Of a stretch of DNA of 64,000 bases, positions 34,196-44,776 are shown in pieces. Position 1 is the first letter of the stretch, and every line of letters begins with the position of its first letter. This DNA is from Verrucomicrobiia bacterium. Its GTDB lineage: Bacteria > Verrucomicrobiota > Verrucomicrobiia > Verrucomicrobiales > DEV007. The stretch lies in assembly GCA_030425385.1 (NCBI GenBank), contig JAUIAH010000010.1, forward strand, positions 124,001 to 188,000. Direction: 5' to 3'. The notes under the pieces are model-generated. The model had not been told where the DNA came from. It did not search any database and saw nothing but the letters and a program-made list of their open reading frames with translations. Both the position numbers and the translations under genes were made by a program.

Positions 34196-37100
34196 ATGAA
34201 TCCTGACGATCCTAACATGCATGCCTGGTTAGAACCAGAGCTTGAGGCTCGCATCATCGCGTCTCTGCTAGGAGAAGCCTCCGCCTTTGAAGAAGCTGAG
34301 TTGCAACGGCTCATGGACGAACGCCCTGAAGTGGCCACTTTTCACCAACAACTGGCTACCGTACACGGACTCGTCGGCGAAGCTGTCTCCACCGGGCCCA
34401 AAGACGACTGGAAACTCGCTCCCGATCGTCGGGAGAAACTCCTGGAGATCTTTGGAGGATCCGAAGAATCCTGCGGTGACGCCATTGCCAGCATGCCTTC
34501 GGCTACGCGCTCGCCTCTCTGGTGGCTCTGCGCCACCGCTACCACCGCAGCTGCCGTAGTATTGGTGCTAGGCATGATCATGCCTGCGAGCATGAAATCT
34601 GCTCGTTCTGCCAGAGCCATCGCCCAGTCAACCACTGCCCCCGCTGGTGGCGAATCGCAAGAGGCTTACAACATTGATCTCAAATCCACACCTGAGGTGG
34701 TAACGTTCGACGGGTTTGTTGATGTCGAGGGTGTCACCTCCGAAGAAGCACCCTCTAGAGCGCAGGAACATTGGTATTTCAAATCCGATGAAGAACCGGC
34801 CGCTCCTGGGCCCACCGCCGCGCCTCGGCGCCTGGCTCTTTCGAAAAATGACATTGCTCCGTTAGAGAGTGAAGCGTTAGGAGAGCTCGCGCAAGTTGCC
34901 GACGCGGCGTCTGCGCCGTTGGATCACGGTCGACCGCAACAACAAGAGGGACAAACCGTTCAGCTTGGGCGCGGGGCGCAAGCCGGCGTTGGCGGAGGCA
35001 TCGAAGCCGAGACACGATTCGGTCGTCGCCAAGCAGGCGCGAATGAAGGCTTGATAGCAGAAGCCGAAACCGCAGAAAGCGATCAGCCTGATGACTTCGG
35101 ACTCGCCATGGATGAATCCTTGTTCGGCGACCATGACAGAGACGCGTCTCGAGCCGAACGCAGTCTCGGCGATGCCGATGCCTCTTTCGGCAACATCGCT
35201 GGGATCCATCTGATCGAGCGCGAACTGGAAGAGGTCCAAGCCATGGGTGGAACCGTTGTGAAGGGAACAGATCAGCGATTCTACAGCACTCCCACGGAGA
35301 AGGATTTCTGGGGAGCGGATTCTGGCCTTCGATCTGGAGCAGAGCCCATCCAAGAAGCAACCGTTGGTAAGAGCCTCTTTGGAGCCACTGGTGGCGACAC
35401 CCTCGCATCCTTCTTCGAGCAATCCGAGGAACCAACGTCCGAGAGCATCGTGCGAGATGAAAGTCGAGCTCTCGGGCGACTCTCCGAATCTAAGAACACG
35501 AAAGAGGCAGAAGTTGCGTTGGCGCAAACGCTGGAGAAAGACTCGTTCAAAGCTAGCGTTAGACAAGAGATGGAGAGCCTCGCTCGAACCAAGAGCACCT
35601 ACCGCGACAACGCCTACGATCATACACGCGCCGCATTGTTAGAAGATGTCGTCTCCAAGTGGGAGATCCCTTCACCTCCAGAAGAAAGTGAGGCCATTCC
35701 TACCGACGCCAAGTTGCCTGTGCCCGTGCTGACGGATTCCCTCGACACTGCTGACCTTGAGGAGTCGGACTCCTTGGCGCTACAGATAGAACGACAAGAA
35801 GAAGACGTGGAGAATGCCAGGCTGCGGATGCTCGATCTTGCTGAACGCTATCGGATCACAGATCTCTCCATGTTGCAGAACTCATCCTCACCAACTGGCG
35901 AACCGCTCACCGGCGTCGGCTCTGTCGTGATGTCAACCATGCAGGACACCTACAAGGCTGAAGCAAAGATCGGACAACTCAAGATGCAGATTGACTCGTT
36001 GAAAGACTTAGAAGGAGAAGAACTGATTTCTGCAGCGGCAATGCTGGACATTGAAGATCCCGCCCTTCAAGAGCTTTGGCCTACCTATCAAGGTGCCAAA
36101 CAGGAGCGCCAAGACTTGTTCGAAGCTGGCCTCGTTGAGACCGATCCCAAGGTGCAAGGAGTGGAAGCCAAGCTGAACAAGACGGAGAGCCTACTGAAAG
36201 GTGCGGTCAAGGACCTTCAGACGACCCTAGAAACTGAGCTGGCCATGGCGGAGCGAGCGACAGAGCTTGCCGCTAGAGCGCAGGATAAAGAGCCCTCGAT
36301 GGAAGATCGCCGGAAAGTCGCTGAATATTCGGAAGCACGAAAGGAGTATGCATTGCAGCAGAACATGCTCTCTAACATGCGTTCGAAGTGGGCAGAGGAT
36401 CCGAGTCCCCTCCCCTTGCAGCGCCAAGAGGTGCTCCCGATCGACGAGAAACACACTCGAGACGAAGCCTTCTCTACCTTCTCTTTGCATGTCAGTGACG
36501 TTTCCTTCAAGCTGGCCAAGGCTGCTTTGCTAGAGCAGCACTCGCGGCCGGACCCAGACCAGGTTCGGGTCGAAGAATTTGTGAATGCCTTTGACTACGG
36601 CGATCCCACACCGCGTGCTTCCGAAAAGGTGGCGTGTCGCCTGGAACAGGCTGGCCATCCGTTCCGTCAGCAGCGGAATCTCCTTCGCATTGCCCTGCGC
36701 ACCGCAGAGGCTGGCCGCTCTTCTGGCACGCCCTTGCAATTGACCTTGTTGTTAGACACTTCGGGATCAATGGAACGGGCCGATCGCCAAGAGGCTGTCA
36801 ACCGCGCCATCGATGTGTTGGCATCACAGTTGACGCCCAGGGACACCGTGACCTTGATTGGCTTTGCCCGTCAGCCACGCCTCATTGCCGATCGCTTGTC
36901 AGGCGACGCCTTATCTCAGCTACCTCATCATGTGCGGCAAACTCCATCCGATGGCGGCACGAATTTGGAAGAGGCACTCTTGTTAGGCGCTGACCATGCG
37001 CTCCGTCAGTTCGTGGCCGCGGGACAGAATCGGATCGTCCTCATCACCGATGGCGCCGCCAATCTCGGCGACGCCGATGCGGAATCTCTCCGCGAGGTCG

Positions 37101-37765
37101 TGGTGGGCCTGCGCCAGGAAGGAATCGCCTTTGATGCCTGCGGCGTCGGGGCCAAGGGCCTCAATGATACCATCTTGGAAGCGCTGACCCGCGAGGGTGA
37201 TGGGCGCTACTACCTCCTCGACCGCGCGGAAGACGCCGACTCGGGATTCGCTCGCCAGCTTGCCGGCGCGTTTCGTCCCGCCGCACGCAATGTGAAAGTG
37301 CAGGTGCGTTTCAATCCGCGACGCGTCGGCCACTACCGGTTGTTAGGCTTTGAGAAGCATCGCTTGAAGAAAGAAGACTTTCGCAATGACCGAGTGGATG
37401 CTGCTGAGATGGCTGCGGCTGAAGCTGGGGTAGCGCTTTACGAAGTGGAACCCTTGCCTGAAGGGGAAGGCGAGATCGGAGAAGTCTTTGTACGCTTCCA
37501 AGACACCAGCGCCGGACACATGGTCGAGCGTCAGTGGACCATTCCCTACGCACCCGGCCTGGAAGCTCTCGACCAGGCAACGCCCTCCTTACAGCTCGCT
37601 AGCACTGCCGCTTTCCTCGCAGAGTGCCTTAAGGGCACGCCCGCGGGCCAACGCGTCGATTTGAATCGCCTCACCCCCATTCTCACCCAGTTGCGTCAAT
37701 CCTTCGTCCGCGACTCCCGCGTGCGCGATCTGATCGCCATGATTGAGAAAGCAAAGGGACTCTAA
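34196..37765 (+). CDS. Predicted anti-sigma-like/vWA (YfbK-type) fusion protein
   Basis: A 1189-residue protein. The N-terminal ~105 residues are cytoplasmic and anti-sigma-like (LEARIIASLLGEASAFEEAE, LQRLMDERPEV), without the usual zinc motif. One membrane span lies at ~108-132 (WLCATATTAAAVVLVLGM). A long, acidic, low-complexity region (~135-700) includes coiled coils at ~540-720. The C-terminal part is YfbK-like: a vWA_N segment (~755-840), a vWA domain with the MIDAS motif LLLDTSGSM (~850), GGTNLEEALLLG and VLITDGAAN, and a DUF3520-like tail to 1185. The start at 34196 begins the anti-sigma-like part; a longer ORF from 34064 overlaps the sigma gene. The predicted role is membrane signalling to the sigma factor, with metal-dependent protein binding outside. 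Confidence 0.85.
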   Translation: MNPDDPNMHAWLEPELEARIIASLLGEASAFEEAELQRLMDERPEVATFHQQLATVHGLVGEAVSTGPKDDWKLAPDRREKLLEIFGGSEESCGDAIASMPSATRSPLWWLCATATTAAAVVLVLGMIMPASMKSARSARAIAQSTTAPAGGESQEAYNIDLKSTPEVVTFDGFVDVEGVTSEEAPSRAQEHWYFKSDEEPAAPGPTAAPRRLALSKNDIAPLESEALGELAQVADAASAPLDHGRPQQQEGQTVQLGRGAQAGVGGGIEAETRFGRRQAGANEGLIAEAETAESDQPDDFGLAMDESLFGDHDRDASRAERSLGDADASFGNIAGIHLIERELEEVQAMGGTVVKGTDQRFYSTPTEKDFWGADSGLRSGAEPIQEATVGKSLFGATGGDTLASFFEQSEEPTSESIVRDESRALGRLSESKNTKEAEVALAQTLEKDSFKASVRQEMESLARTKSTYRDNAYDHTRAALLEDVVSKWEIPSPPEESEAIPTDAKLPVPVLTDSLDTADLEESDSLALQIERQEEDVENARLRMLDLAERYRITDLSMLQNSSSPTGEPLTGVGSVVMSTMQDTYKAEAKIGQLKMQIDSLKDLEGEELISAAAMLDIEDPALQELWPTYQGAKQERQDLFEAGLVETDPKVQGVEAKLNKTESLLKGAVKDLQTTLETELAMAERATELAARAQDKEPSMEDRRKVAEYSEARKEYALQQNMLSNMRSKWAEDPSPLPLQRQEVLPIDEKHTRDEAFSTFSLHVSDVSFKLAKAALLEQHSRPDPDQVRVEEFVNAFDYGDPTPRASEKVACRLEQAGHPFRQQRNLLRIALRTAEAGRSSGTPLQLTLLLDTSGSMERADRQEAVNRAIDVLASQLTPRDTVTLIGFARQPRLIADRLSGDALSQLPHHVRQTPSDGGTNLEEALLLGADHALRQFVAAGQNRIVLITDGAANLGDADAESLREVVVGLRQEGIAFDACGVGAKGLNDTILEALTREGDGRYYLLDRAEDADSGFARQLAGAFRPAARNVKVQVRFNPRRVGHYRLLGFEKHRLKKEDFRNDRVDAAEMAAAEAGVALYEVEPLPEGEGEIGEVFVRFQDTSAGHMVERQWTIPYAPGLEALDQATPSLQLASTAAFLAECLKGTPAGQRVDLNRLTPILTQLRQSFVRDSRVRDLIAMIEKAKGL

Positions 37766-37781
37766 CAACACGCATACGATC

Positions 37782-40700
37782 ATGTTCTTCAAGATACGCC
37801 TTCTCCTCCTCTTGAGTCTCTTGCTCCAAGGGCTCGCTCACGCCCAGCAATCGGAGGGCCCAACGACTCCCCTCCGCATCGATGACGGCGTCGTCATCAT
37901 CGAGACAAAGGGAGCCAAGCCACCGCCGCCCCTCTTCTTCACAGCCGAAGCACGAGCACACGCCCACCTCACCCACTCGTTGATCACTCAAGAAATCACC
38001 GTTCGCGTCGCCGTTCTGCAAGGGAAACCCGATGCGCTGACGCTGAGCCTCCATGGCAATGGAGAGGTGACCGCGGTCGAAGGCGAACAGGTCCGCTACT
38101 GGGGCGTGCGCCAGGGCACTGGTGAGGAAGCCCAACATCGCTTCTTGGAAATTCGTCCCCAACCGCCTGAGGGGGAGACGCCCTTGGACGCCTTCGAATT
38201 CAAGGTGCGCACGGAGCAGTCCCTGACATCATTGCCAACAGACACTGATCTGCTCACACTAGGACCTGGAGACGCCGTGGGCTATTCCGCCAGCGTCGAT
38301 CTGCTGACCGACGGCACCGTCTCCGTGGCCGTCGGTGACAGCCCAGGCTGGGATGCCGTCAAGGTCAGCGATGACGAGGAGGCCCGTCGCTTCCGCACCA
38401 CAGGCACCCACAACCTTTCACTGCGCTTGGAAGCACAGGGTGCGGCGGCAGCCTCAGTCACCCTCGCAAGCGTACGCCTCAATGGCACGGTGCAGCCAGA
38501 TACCCACAGTGTGGAATTCGTCCTTTCCGGAGAAGCAACCGTCCGCGACGACTCTGGAGGACGCTTACGCATTCTGTCAGGGCACGCGGCCCTGCGCGCT
38601 CTCCCCGAGGACGCCCCCTACGCCGTACACCTGGTGAGCCCTGGCAATGCCTCTCCTTTCTACGAGCTACGCTTTTCCCAAGCAGGCACTTTCCCTGTCG
38701 AGCTCCACTTCGATGCCCGCCTATTGGAGCGCGGCGAATGGACAGGCATCCAGTTCTCGGTGCTCTCCAATGCGATCATCCCCATGCGTTTGGCAGGGCT
38801 TCCCGAAGAAACACGTTTCGACGGCACGCAACCCGTCTTTCCCACTCGCGCGGACGGCGATTGGTTAGGCTTTCTGCCACCCAACGGCGCGGCCGACACT
38901 TCCTGGCGTCCAGGACGTGATGAAGCGGAAGGCAAGCTCTTCTTTGCCACTGAAGAACAAACCGAGATCAGTGTCAGTGCCGGACTTCTCCGTCAGGTCA
39001 CCCGTCTACGAGTGAATGTGCTCCAAGGGAAACTCAACGAGCTGAGCGTTGCGTTATTAGGCGACGGCGAGATCCTTGCCGTGGAAGGCCCCCATGTCCT
39101 CGGCTGGTCGGTGACTCCTGGTCCCGAGGAGACGCGTCAACTCAACATTCCTGTTGGACAGGCAATCGAGGGACAAGCAACGCTCGTGCTCCGCAGCCAG
39201 ACGGCGGTGGGCAGCTTCCCCGTGACGGTGCAGCCTCTGCGCTTGGCTCCCGAGGGAGCCGTCCGGCATTCTGGAAGCCTCCGCGTGGGCAATCAAGGAG
39301 CGGTGCGCATTCAGTTAGAGGCTATCCAGGGTCTGACCCAGCTCTCACCAGAGCAGTATCCCGGCGAGGTGGCTCTCACCACCGATGCCACCCAAGTTTA
39401 CGTGTATCGGATTCCCGCCTCTGGATACCGTTATGCCATTGCCGCCGATCAGATCCTCCCGGAAGTGACCGTTTCGCAGATCGCGGTCTATCACATGGGC
39501 GAATCCGACCGCCGTCTTGAGGCCGCCATCGAACTCGATATCCGTGAGGCGCCTCTGCGGGAATGGGATCTGGATATTCCCGAGGACTACGCCGTCGTGA
39601 GCGTGCAAGGGGCCGAAGTCGCCGATCACGTCCTGGCGTCGGAAGCCACCGATGGGCGGCGCTCGCTCAAGGTTCTCTTCGCCAACATGCTTACGGGACG
39701 CCACGTGATTCAGGTGCAGTTGGAGAAGAATGAAGCCCCCGCGGCGGGCGATTGGGTGCTACCAGCTCTCGCCTACCCAGATGCAAAGACCGTTCGCGGA
39801 CACATCGGCGTGTCCACCACCGCTGGCTTTCGCGTGTTGTCAGGGAACACGAGCCGCCTGGCAGAGATCCCTCTGACACAGTTCCCACAGCAACAGGAAG
39901 CTCTGCAACAGACTTATCGTTTACGCGAAGCGGACTGGGCTGCTACGATGCGCGTCGAGGCCCTGGGTCAGAGCGTGCAGGCAGATGTCTTCCATCTGTA
40001 TTCGCTCAAGGAAGGCATGGTTTATGGAAGCGTACTCGTGAACTACTATGTCGTGGGTGCCCCAGTCAGTAGCTGGCGTCTGCAAGTGCCAGAATCAGTC
40101 GGCAACGTGGCCATTGATGGCGAGGATGTCCAGACATGGCGGCGCGACGGAGCGGAAGTCACCGTTATCCTGCATGAACCCGCCCTCGGCCCGGCCACCC
40201 TTCTCCTGACATTCGAACAACCCATGGGCGTGCAAGGTGGAGATCTCACACTCGCCGATGTCATTCCGTTAGATGTTCAGGGCGAGCGCGGTTTCATCCA
40301 AGTCGTGAGCCCCTATCAAGTGCAATACACGCTCAATCAGGCTTCCGACAATCTGCTTTCGCTCGAAGCATCCGAGTTGCCGGCCGAGTTCCGCTTGCTC
40401 TCCAGCGCGCCTTCTCTGGTTGCCTATCAATACGGCGCCCGCCCATTGCAACTCGGCATGACCATCCAGTGGTTTCAGCCGGGCGAGACGGTCGACAAGG
40501 TCATTGATTATGCGAACATCAGTAGTGAGGTGGCAGCCGATGGCCAGGTGGCCACCGCCATGCAGCTCTTCGTGAAATGGCGTGGGCAACAGGCCCTGCG
40601 CTTGCGCCTTCCGGCGGGTGCGACCCTTTGGGATGCCAAAGTCGACGGCCAGCCCGTCAATGCTCGCCAAGACGCGGATGAAACGGTGATTCCCCTAAGG

Positions 40701-43700
40701 GGTGCTCCCGATTCAGGCCAACAGGTTCCCGTGACCATCCGCTACGGCCTCCCCTCAAGCGACGCCGATCATCCCGTGCTCATCACCCCAGCATCGGAGG
40801 CGCCGATCTTGATCAGCGAATGGCGTGTGCGTGGCGAGCGCGGGCGGGTACTTCTTCCACGAGAGAACGCTGAAGCCATGCTCGCACGCCCCCCCCTCAC
40901 CGAAAGCGGATTCGAATGGCTCGCCTACCAAGGGAAAACATTCTCTTGGGGAGCGTGGCAGCACGCTTTCCGCAGCGATGGACCCTTGGCTGCGATCGGA
41001 TTTCTCACTAGGCATTGGACCGTGATCGTGGTTGCCATCTTGTTAGCCCTCGCCAGCATCATCGGACGCAAGACGCCCTCGCGGCTGCGAGCATCCATGG
41101 CTAGCATGCTCACCATTCTCGCGGTGTGGGCCTGCGCCTTCTCTGCATGGGAGGCCCTGGATGGCCGACGTGTCAATTTGCAGACCGTGATGCTCATCTC
41201 ACCCGTCATCACTCCGGGCAATCCACTCGCGATCCCCCTTGCTCAGGAAACCACTTGGTGGGCCATGGTGAGCATGCCAGGGCTCATCGCCTTAGTGGTG
41301 GGACTCGTTTGTCTGCGCTGGAAAGCGCCTCGCGACATCAGACCAGCGCTCACGATGCTTAGCATCGTCTTGTTAGGCACAGGCCTCCTGGCGCAACGGC
41401 CCGGGGCGCCGGTCTTCTACGCCTTGTTAGGCGCCTGGCTGCTCGGCACCATTGCCCGCCACCACTGGCGCCAGATGAAGACCAATTGGTCCGCGAAATG
41501 GCGCGCCTCCCGCACTCAGAAAGCGAAAGGAGCCACCGCCTCAGCGACACCGTTGATGGTTCTGGCGGCAGGACTTGGACTCGCTCTCGCAGGTGGAAAC
41601 ACCCAAGCTGCCGAAATCACCCCCGATCGTTTGACAGAAACGTGGCAAGTGTCAGGACAGCGCCTAACAGGCCAGGTCGAGGTGCATTTGTCAGGGAAAG
41701 CGGGCGATCGGAGTCCTTGGCTCCATCATTCCGCGATTCTCACGTCATTCACACCGAACAACGACGCCCTCCGTGTCGTCCGGCGAGCCGTGGAGGGTGG
41801 AGTGGCTCACGATCTCATTCTCGACACCGATGGAGCCTTCTCCGCCAAGGCCACCTTTGAAGTGGCGCTGTCCAAGCCTCTCAGCCGAGTCGCCTTTCCC
41901 ACGACTCACGCTGCCTACCATGAAGTCACCGTTCTGCTCGATCGCCCAGGGTGGGAAATCACCTCACCCGCAGCCGTGCGCATGGCTCCGGCGCTCGGCG
42001 CCAACGAGGAACAAAGCGGTGTCACCATGTTGTTAGGGATGGCTGGCGAGGCCTTCGTCAGCTTCGCGCCACGCACACGTGATCTCTCCTCGGAATCATC
42101 GCAATTCTACGTCGAGGTGGCGCAACTCTTCATCCCGCGGCCCGGAGTCCTCGACGGGCGTCATCGCGTTTCGGTGAGGCCTTCACAAGGCCGCATCCAG
42201 GCCCTACGCATGCGCGTGCCCACCGGGTTCACGGTGAGCGATGTGCTTCTCGAGGGGATGCGCACCTGGCGGTTTGATCCCGAATCACAGATCCTGCGAG
42301 TCGAGTTGGAAGCACCGAAAGCTGAGCCCTTTCAACTCGCCGTACTCACCCAGCAAGGTGCGGGCGGCCTTCCAATCGATGCCGTCCTGGAACCACTTCG
42401 TGTCGAAGACGCCGCTGGAGAAGTCGGCATGCTCGCCCTCGCCTTTGGCACCGACGCCCAACCAGGTGCCATGGAGGCCACCGGCATGTCGTTGGTCAAT
42501 CTCGACGACTTTGATCGTTCCTTGTTAGGCAAGAATCATTCCCTCGTCCTTCATCGAGTGTATCGATACGGCTCCGATCCCGCCAGTATCAACGTCAGTG
42601 TCACCGCGGTAGAGCCCGAACTGCGCATGACCACCGAGCAAACCCTATCATTAGGAGAAGAACGCCTCATCCTCTCCGTGGACCTCACCGCCACAATCAC
42701 TCGGGCAGGTGTCTTTCAACTACGATTCCCGGTGCCTGAGGGGCTCGATGTGGAGGCCATCAGCGGCAGTCATCTGGATCATTGGACCGAAGCCGCTGAA
42801 GGGGACACACGCTCCGTGGTGCTGCATTTGAAAGGACAATCCATGGGAGATCTCCCCTTTGCCATTAGCCTCGCGGGCGACGCACCCGGTCCGCAAGACG
42901 CTTGGTCTGTCCCGCGCTTCACGTTGGACGGTGCCAGTCGCGCCACTGGTCAATTGATCATTGCGCCCGAACTCGGCATCCGCGCTCAAGCCGTCTCCCG
43001 TCGCAATGTGTCTCAGCTAGACACCCGTCGCTTGGCCCAGCGCCGCACAGGATCCCTGGCCTTTCAACTCCTCCAGAATGACTGGGAACTTCAGCTGCGC
43101 CTGGAGCAACTCGCTCCCTGGGTCACGGCCCAGGCCTTGCAAGAAGTGACACTCCGCGAAGGCCAAACGCGCACCCGCCTCGCCCTACACTATCAGATCG
43201 AGAACGCCGCCGTACGCTCCTTGCGTCTCCGGCTGCCAGGCTTGTCAGCGCAAGACCAGGATTCCGTTCACGCCACAGGCGAAGGCTTGAGCGATCTGGT
43301 AAAAGTGACAGACGACCCCGATCTCTGGGAGATCCGCTTTCAACGCGGGATGCTTGGGAAAGTGTTGGTCTCGATCGACTACCAGCAACCCGCCGACCGC
43401 ACACAAGCAACCGAGGCCATTGCCCCAGTCGCTCTGGAGAACATCCGCCAAGTGACTCACTGGGTCGCCGTGCGCTCCACCGGACGCTTGGAACTCAGCC
43501 TTGAGGATCCTGATCGCCGTTGGCAAGAGGCAGACTGGTCCACACTCCCTCACGAACTCGTCAATGGGCAGGAAAGCACGCCGCCACGACTCTTCGTCCG
43601 CGCGGTGGCACCCGATCAAGCCCTGCAGGTTCGCGTGGAGCGCCATGCCGTCGCCGAAGCGTTGAAGTTGCGTGTGCGTGAGGGCACTTTCATGACCATC

Positions 43701-44750
43701 CTCTCTTCCCACGGCGCTCACGTGACCAAAGCCAGCGTCCACGTGGAGGTCGCTGAGAAGAGCCCTCTCAAGGTCACCCTCCCCCCAGGCGCATCGCTCT
43801 TCAATGTCACCGTCAACGAGCAAAGTGTGGCTATTGCCCAAGAAGGCGAGACGGATGCTTCCAAGACGTACTCCTTCTACGTCTTCCCCCGCGAAGACGG
43901 CCAGGACGCGCACGTGACCTTTGCTTTCGGCGTCTATGCTAGTAGCGAAGCGCTCATGACCGGTCCCATACTCAACGTCCCCTGGCGCAACCTCACCTGG
44001 AAAGTCGTCCTCCCCAATGGCTATCACTTGCAAAGCCACGAAGGAAATCTCGCACAGCTATCGGATGGTCAGCCCGTGCGATTCGACATGGATCAATACA
44101 TGCAGCAATCAGCACAAGCGCAACGTTCACAAACGGCCAAAGCCACCCAGCTGTTAGAACGCGCCAACGACTGGCTCCGTCAGGGCCAGCAGGACAAGGC
44201 GTTAGAAGCCCTCCAGAATGCTGCCAAATCCTCATCACTCGACGCCGCCTCCAATGAAGACGCTCGCGTCCAGTTGCGCCAACTCCAGCGCGAACAAGCC
44301 GTTCTCGGACTCAACACGCGTCGTCAACTGCTAGCCATGGAGAACCGCATTGAAACACCCAGCTTTGCTCGCAATGCGCAGATGGAGCAAGCAGCCGCTC
44401 AGAATCCCTTTCTCAAAGGCGCGCTCAACTACGACCCGCAACAAGTTGATCAGCTCTTGTTAGGCAACACCGCAGAGGAGAACAGCGCCCTCAAGCGTAT
44501 GGCGAGTCGATTGGTCAGCCAACAATCGGAAGCCGACCCTGGCCTCCGCGGAATCGACGTGACCCTCCCCGCTCGTGGCGAACTCGTCACCTTTCACCGC
44601 GCCGTGCACGTCGCCGATGCCCAACCGCTGCAGCTCCGGCTCACGCTCAAGCCCACCCCCACCGTGTCCTGGTGGTGGATCATCGGCAGCCTAGCGTTTC
44701 TCGCCGCCCTCGCCTGGCTGAGCCGAGGCCGAGACGACGCCACCGCATGA
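37782..44750 (+). CDS. Giant multi-domain periplasmic/membrane protein of unknown function
   Basis: A 2322-residue protein. A signal peptide (MFFKIRLLLLLSLLLQGLAHA) precedes a long beta-rich extracytoplasmic half. Residues ~53-120 and ~385-483 are a clear internal duplication: VLQGKPDALTLSLHGNGE versus VLQGKLNELSVALLGDGE. About six membrane segments occur between ~1075 and ~1280 (e.g. VIVVAILLALASIIG and LMVLAAGLGLALAGGNTQA, the last resembling an internal signal sequence). A second beta-rich half (~1285-2200), a Gln-rich coiled coil (~2105-2200) and a C-terminal membrane span (WWWIIGSLAFLAALAWL) follow. No enzymatic motif is recognised. It starts 16 bp after the vWA gene, suggesting a partner in the same membrane complex. 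The start was chosen for the signal peptide. Confidence 0.8.
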   Translation: MFFKIRLLLLLSLLLQGLAHAQQSEGPTTPLRIDDGVVIIETKGAKPPPPLFFTAEARAHAHLTHSLITQEITVRVAVLQGKPDALTLSLHGNGEVTAVEGEQVRYWGVRQGTGEEAQHRFLEIRPQPPEGETPLDAFEFKVRTEQSLTSLPTDTDLLTLGPGDAVGYSASVDLLTDGTVSVAVGDSPGWDAVKVSDDEEARRFRTTGTHNLSLRLEAQGAAAASVTLASVRLNGTVQPDTHSVEFVLSGEATVRDDSGGRLRILSGHAALRALPEDAPYAVHLVSPGNASPFYELRFSQAGTFPVELHFDARLLERGEWTGIQFSVLSNAIIPMRLAGLPEETRFDGTQPVFPTRADGDWLGFLPPNGAADTSWRPGRDEAEGKLFFATEEQTEISVSAGLLRQVTRLRVNVLQGKLNELSVALLGDGEILAVEGPHVLGWSVTPGPEETRQLNIPVGQAIEGQATLVLRSQTAVGSFPVTVQPLRLAPEGAVRHSGSLRVGNQGAVRIQLEAIQGLTQLSPEQYPGEVALTTDATQVYVYRIPASGYRYAIAADQILPEVTVSQIAVYHMGESDRRLEAAIELDIREAPLREWDLDIPEDYAVVSVQGAEVADHVLASEATDGRRSLKVLFANMLTGRHVIQVQLEKNEAPAAGDWVLPALAYPDAKTVRGHIGVSTTAGFRVLSGNTSRLAEIPLTQFPQQQEALQQTYRLREADWAATMRVEALGQSVQADVFHLYSLKEGMVYGSVLVNYYVVGAPVSSWRLQVPESVGNVAIDGEDVQTWRRDGAEVTVILHEPALGPATLLLTFEQPMGVQGGDLTLADVIPLDVQGERGFIQVVSPYQVQYTLNQASDNLLSLEASELPAEFRLLSSAPSLVAYQYGARPLQLGMTIQWFQPGETVDKVIDYANISSEVAADGQVATAMQLFVKWRGQQALRLRLPAGATLWDAKVDGQPVNARQDADETVIPLRGAPDSGQQVPVTIRYGLPSSDADHPVLITPASEAPILISEWRVRGERGRVLLPRENAEAMLARPPLTESGFEWLAYQGKTFSWGAWQHAFRSDGPLAAIGFLTRHWTVIVVAILLALASIIGRKTPSRLRASMASMLTILAVWACAFSAWEALDGRRVNLQTVMLISPVITPGNPLAIPLAQETTWWAMVSMPGLIALVVGLVCLRWKAPRDIRPALTMLSIVLLGTGLLAQRPGAPVFYALLGAWLLGTIARHHWRQMKTNWSAKWRASRTQKAKGATASATPLMVLAAGLGLALAGGNTQAAEITPDRLTETWQVSGQRLTGQVEVHLSGKAGDRSPWLHHSAILTSFTPNNDALRVVRRAVEGGVAHDLILDTDGAFSAKATFEVALSKPLSRVAFPTTHAAYHEVTVLLDRPGWEITSPAAVRMAPALGANEEQSGVTMLLGMAGEAFVSFAPRTRDLSSESSQFYVEVAQLFIPRPGVLDGRHRVSVRPSQGRIQALRMRVPTGFTVSDVLLEGMRTWRFDPESQILRVELEAPKAEPFQLAVLTQQGAGGLPIDAVLEPLRVEDAAGEVGMLALAFGTDAQPGAMEATGMSLVNLDDFDRSLLGKNHSLVLHRVYRYGSDPASINVSVTAVEPELRMTTEQTLSLGEERLILSVDLTATITRAGVFQLRFPVPEGLDVEAISGSHLDHWTEAAEGDTRSVVLHLKGQSMGDLPFAISLAGDAPGPQDAWSVPRFTLDGASRATGQLIIAPELGIRAQAVSRRNVSQLDTRRLAQRRTGSLAFQLLQNDWELQLRLEQLAPWVTAQALQEVTLREGQTRTRLALHYQIENAAVRSLRLRLPGLSAQDQDSVHATGEGLSDLVKVTDDPDLWEIRFQRGMLGKVLVSIDYQQPADRTQATEAIAPVALENIRQVTHWVAVRSTGRLELSLEDPDRRWQEADWSTLPHELVNGQESTPPRLFVRAVAPDQALQVRVERHAVAEALKLRVREGTFMTILSSHGAHVTKASVHVEVAEKSPLKVTLPPGASLFNVTVNEQSVAIAQEGETDASKTYSFYVFPREDGQDAHVTFAFGVYASSEALMTGPILNVPWRNLTWKVVLPNGYHLQSHEGNLAQLSDGQPVRFDMDQYMQQSAQAQRSQTAKATQLLERANDWLRQGQQDKALEALQNAAKSSSLDAASNEDARVQLRQLQREQAVLGLNTRRQLLAMENRIETPSFARNAQMEQAAAQNPFLKGALNYDPQQVDQLLLGNTAEENSALKRMASRLVSQQSEADPGLRGIDVTLPARGELVTFHRAVHVADAQPLQLRLTLKPTPTVSWWWIIGSLAFLAALAWLSRGRDDATA

Positions 44751-44776
44751 CCTCCTTTTAGTGGACGTCACGTCGA

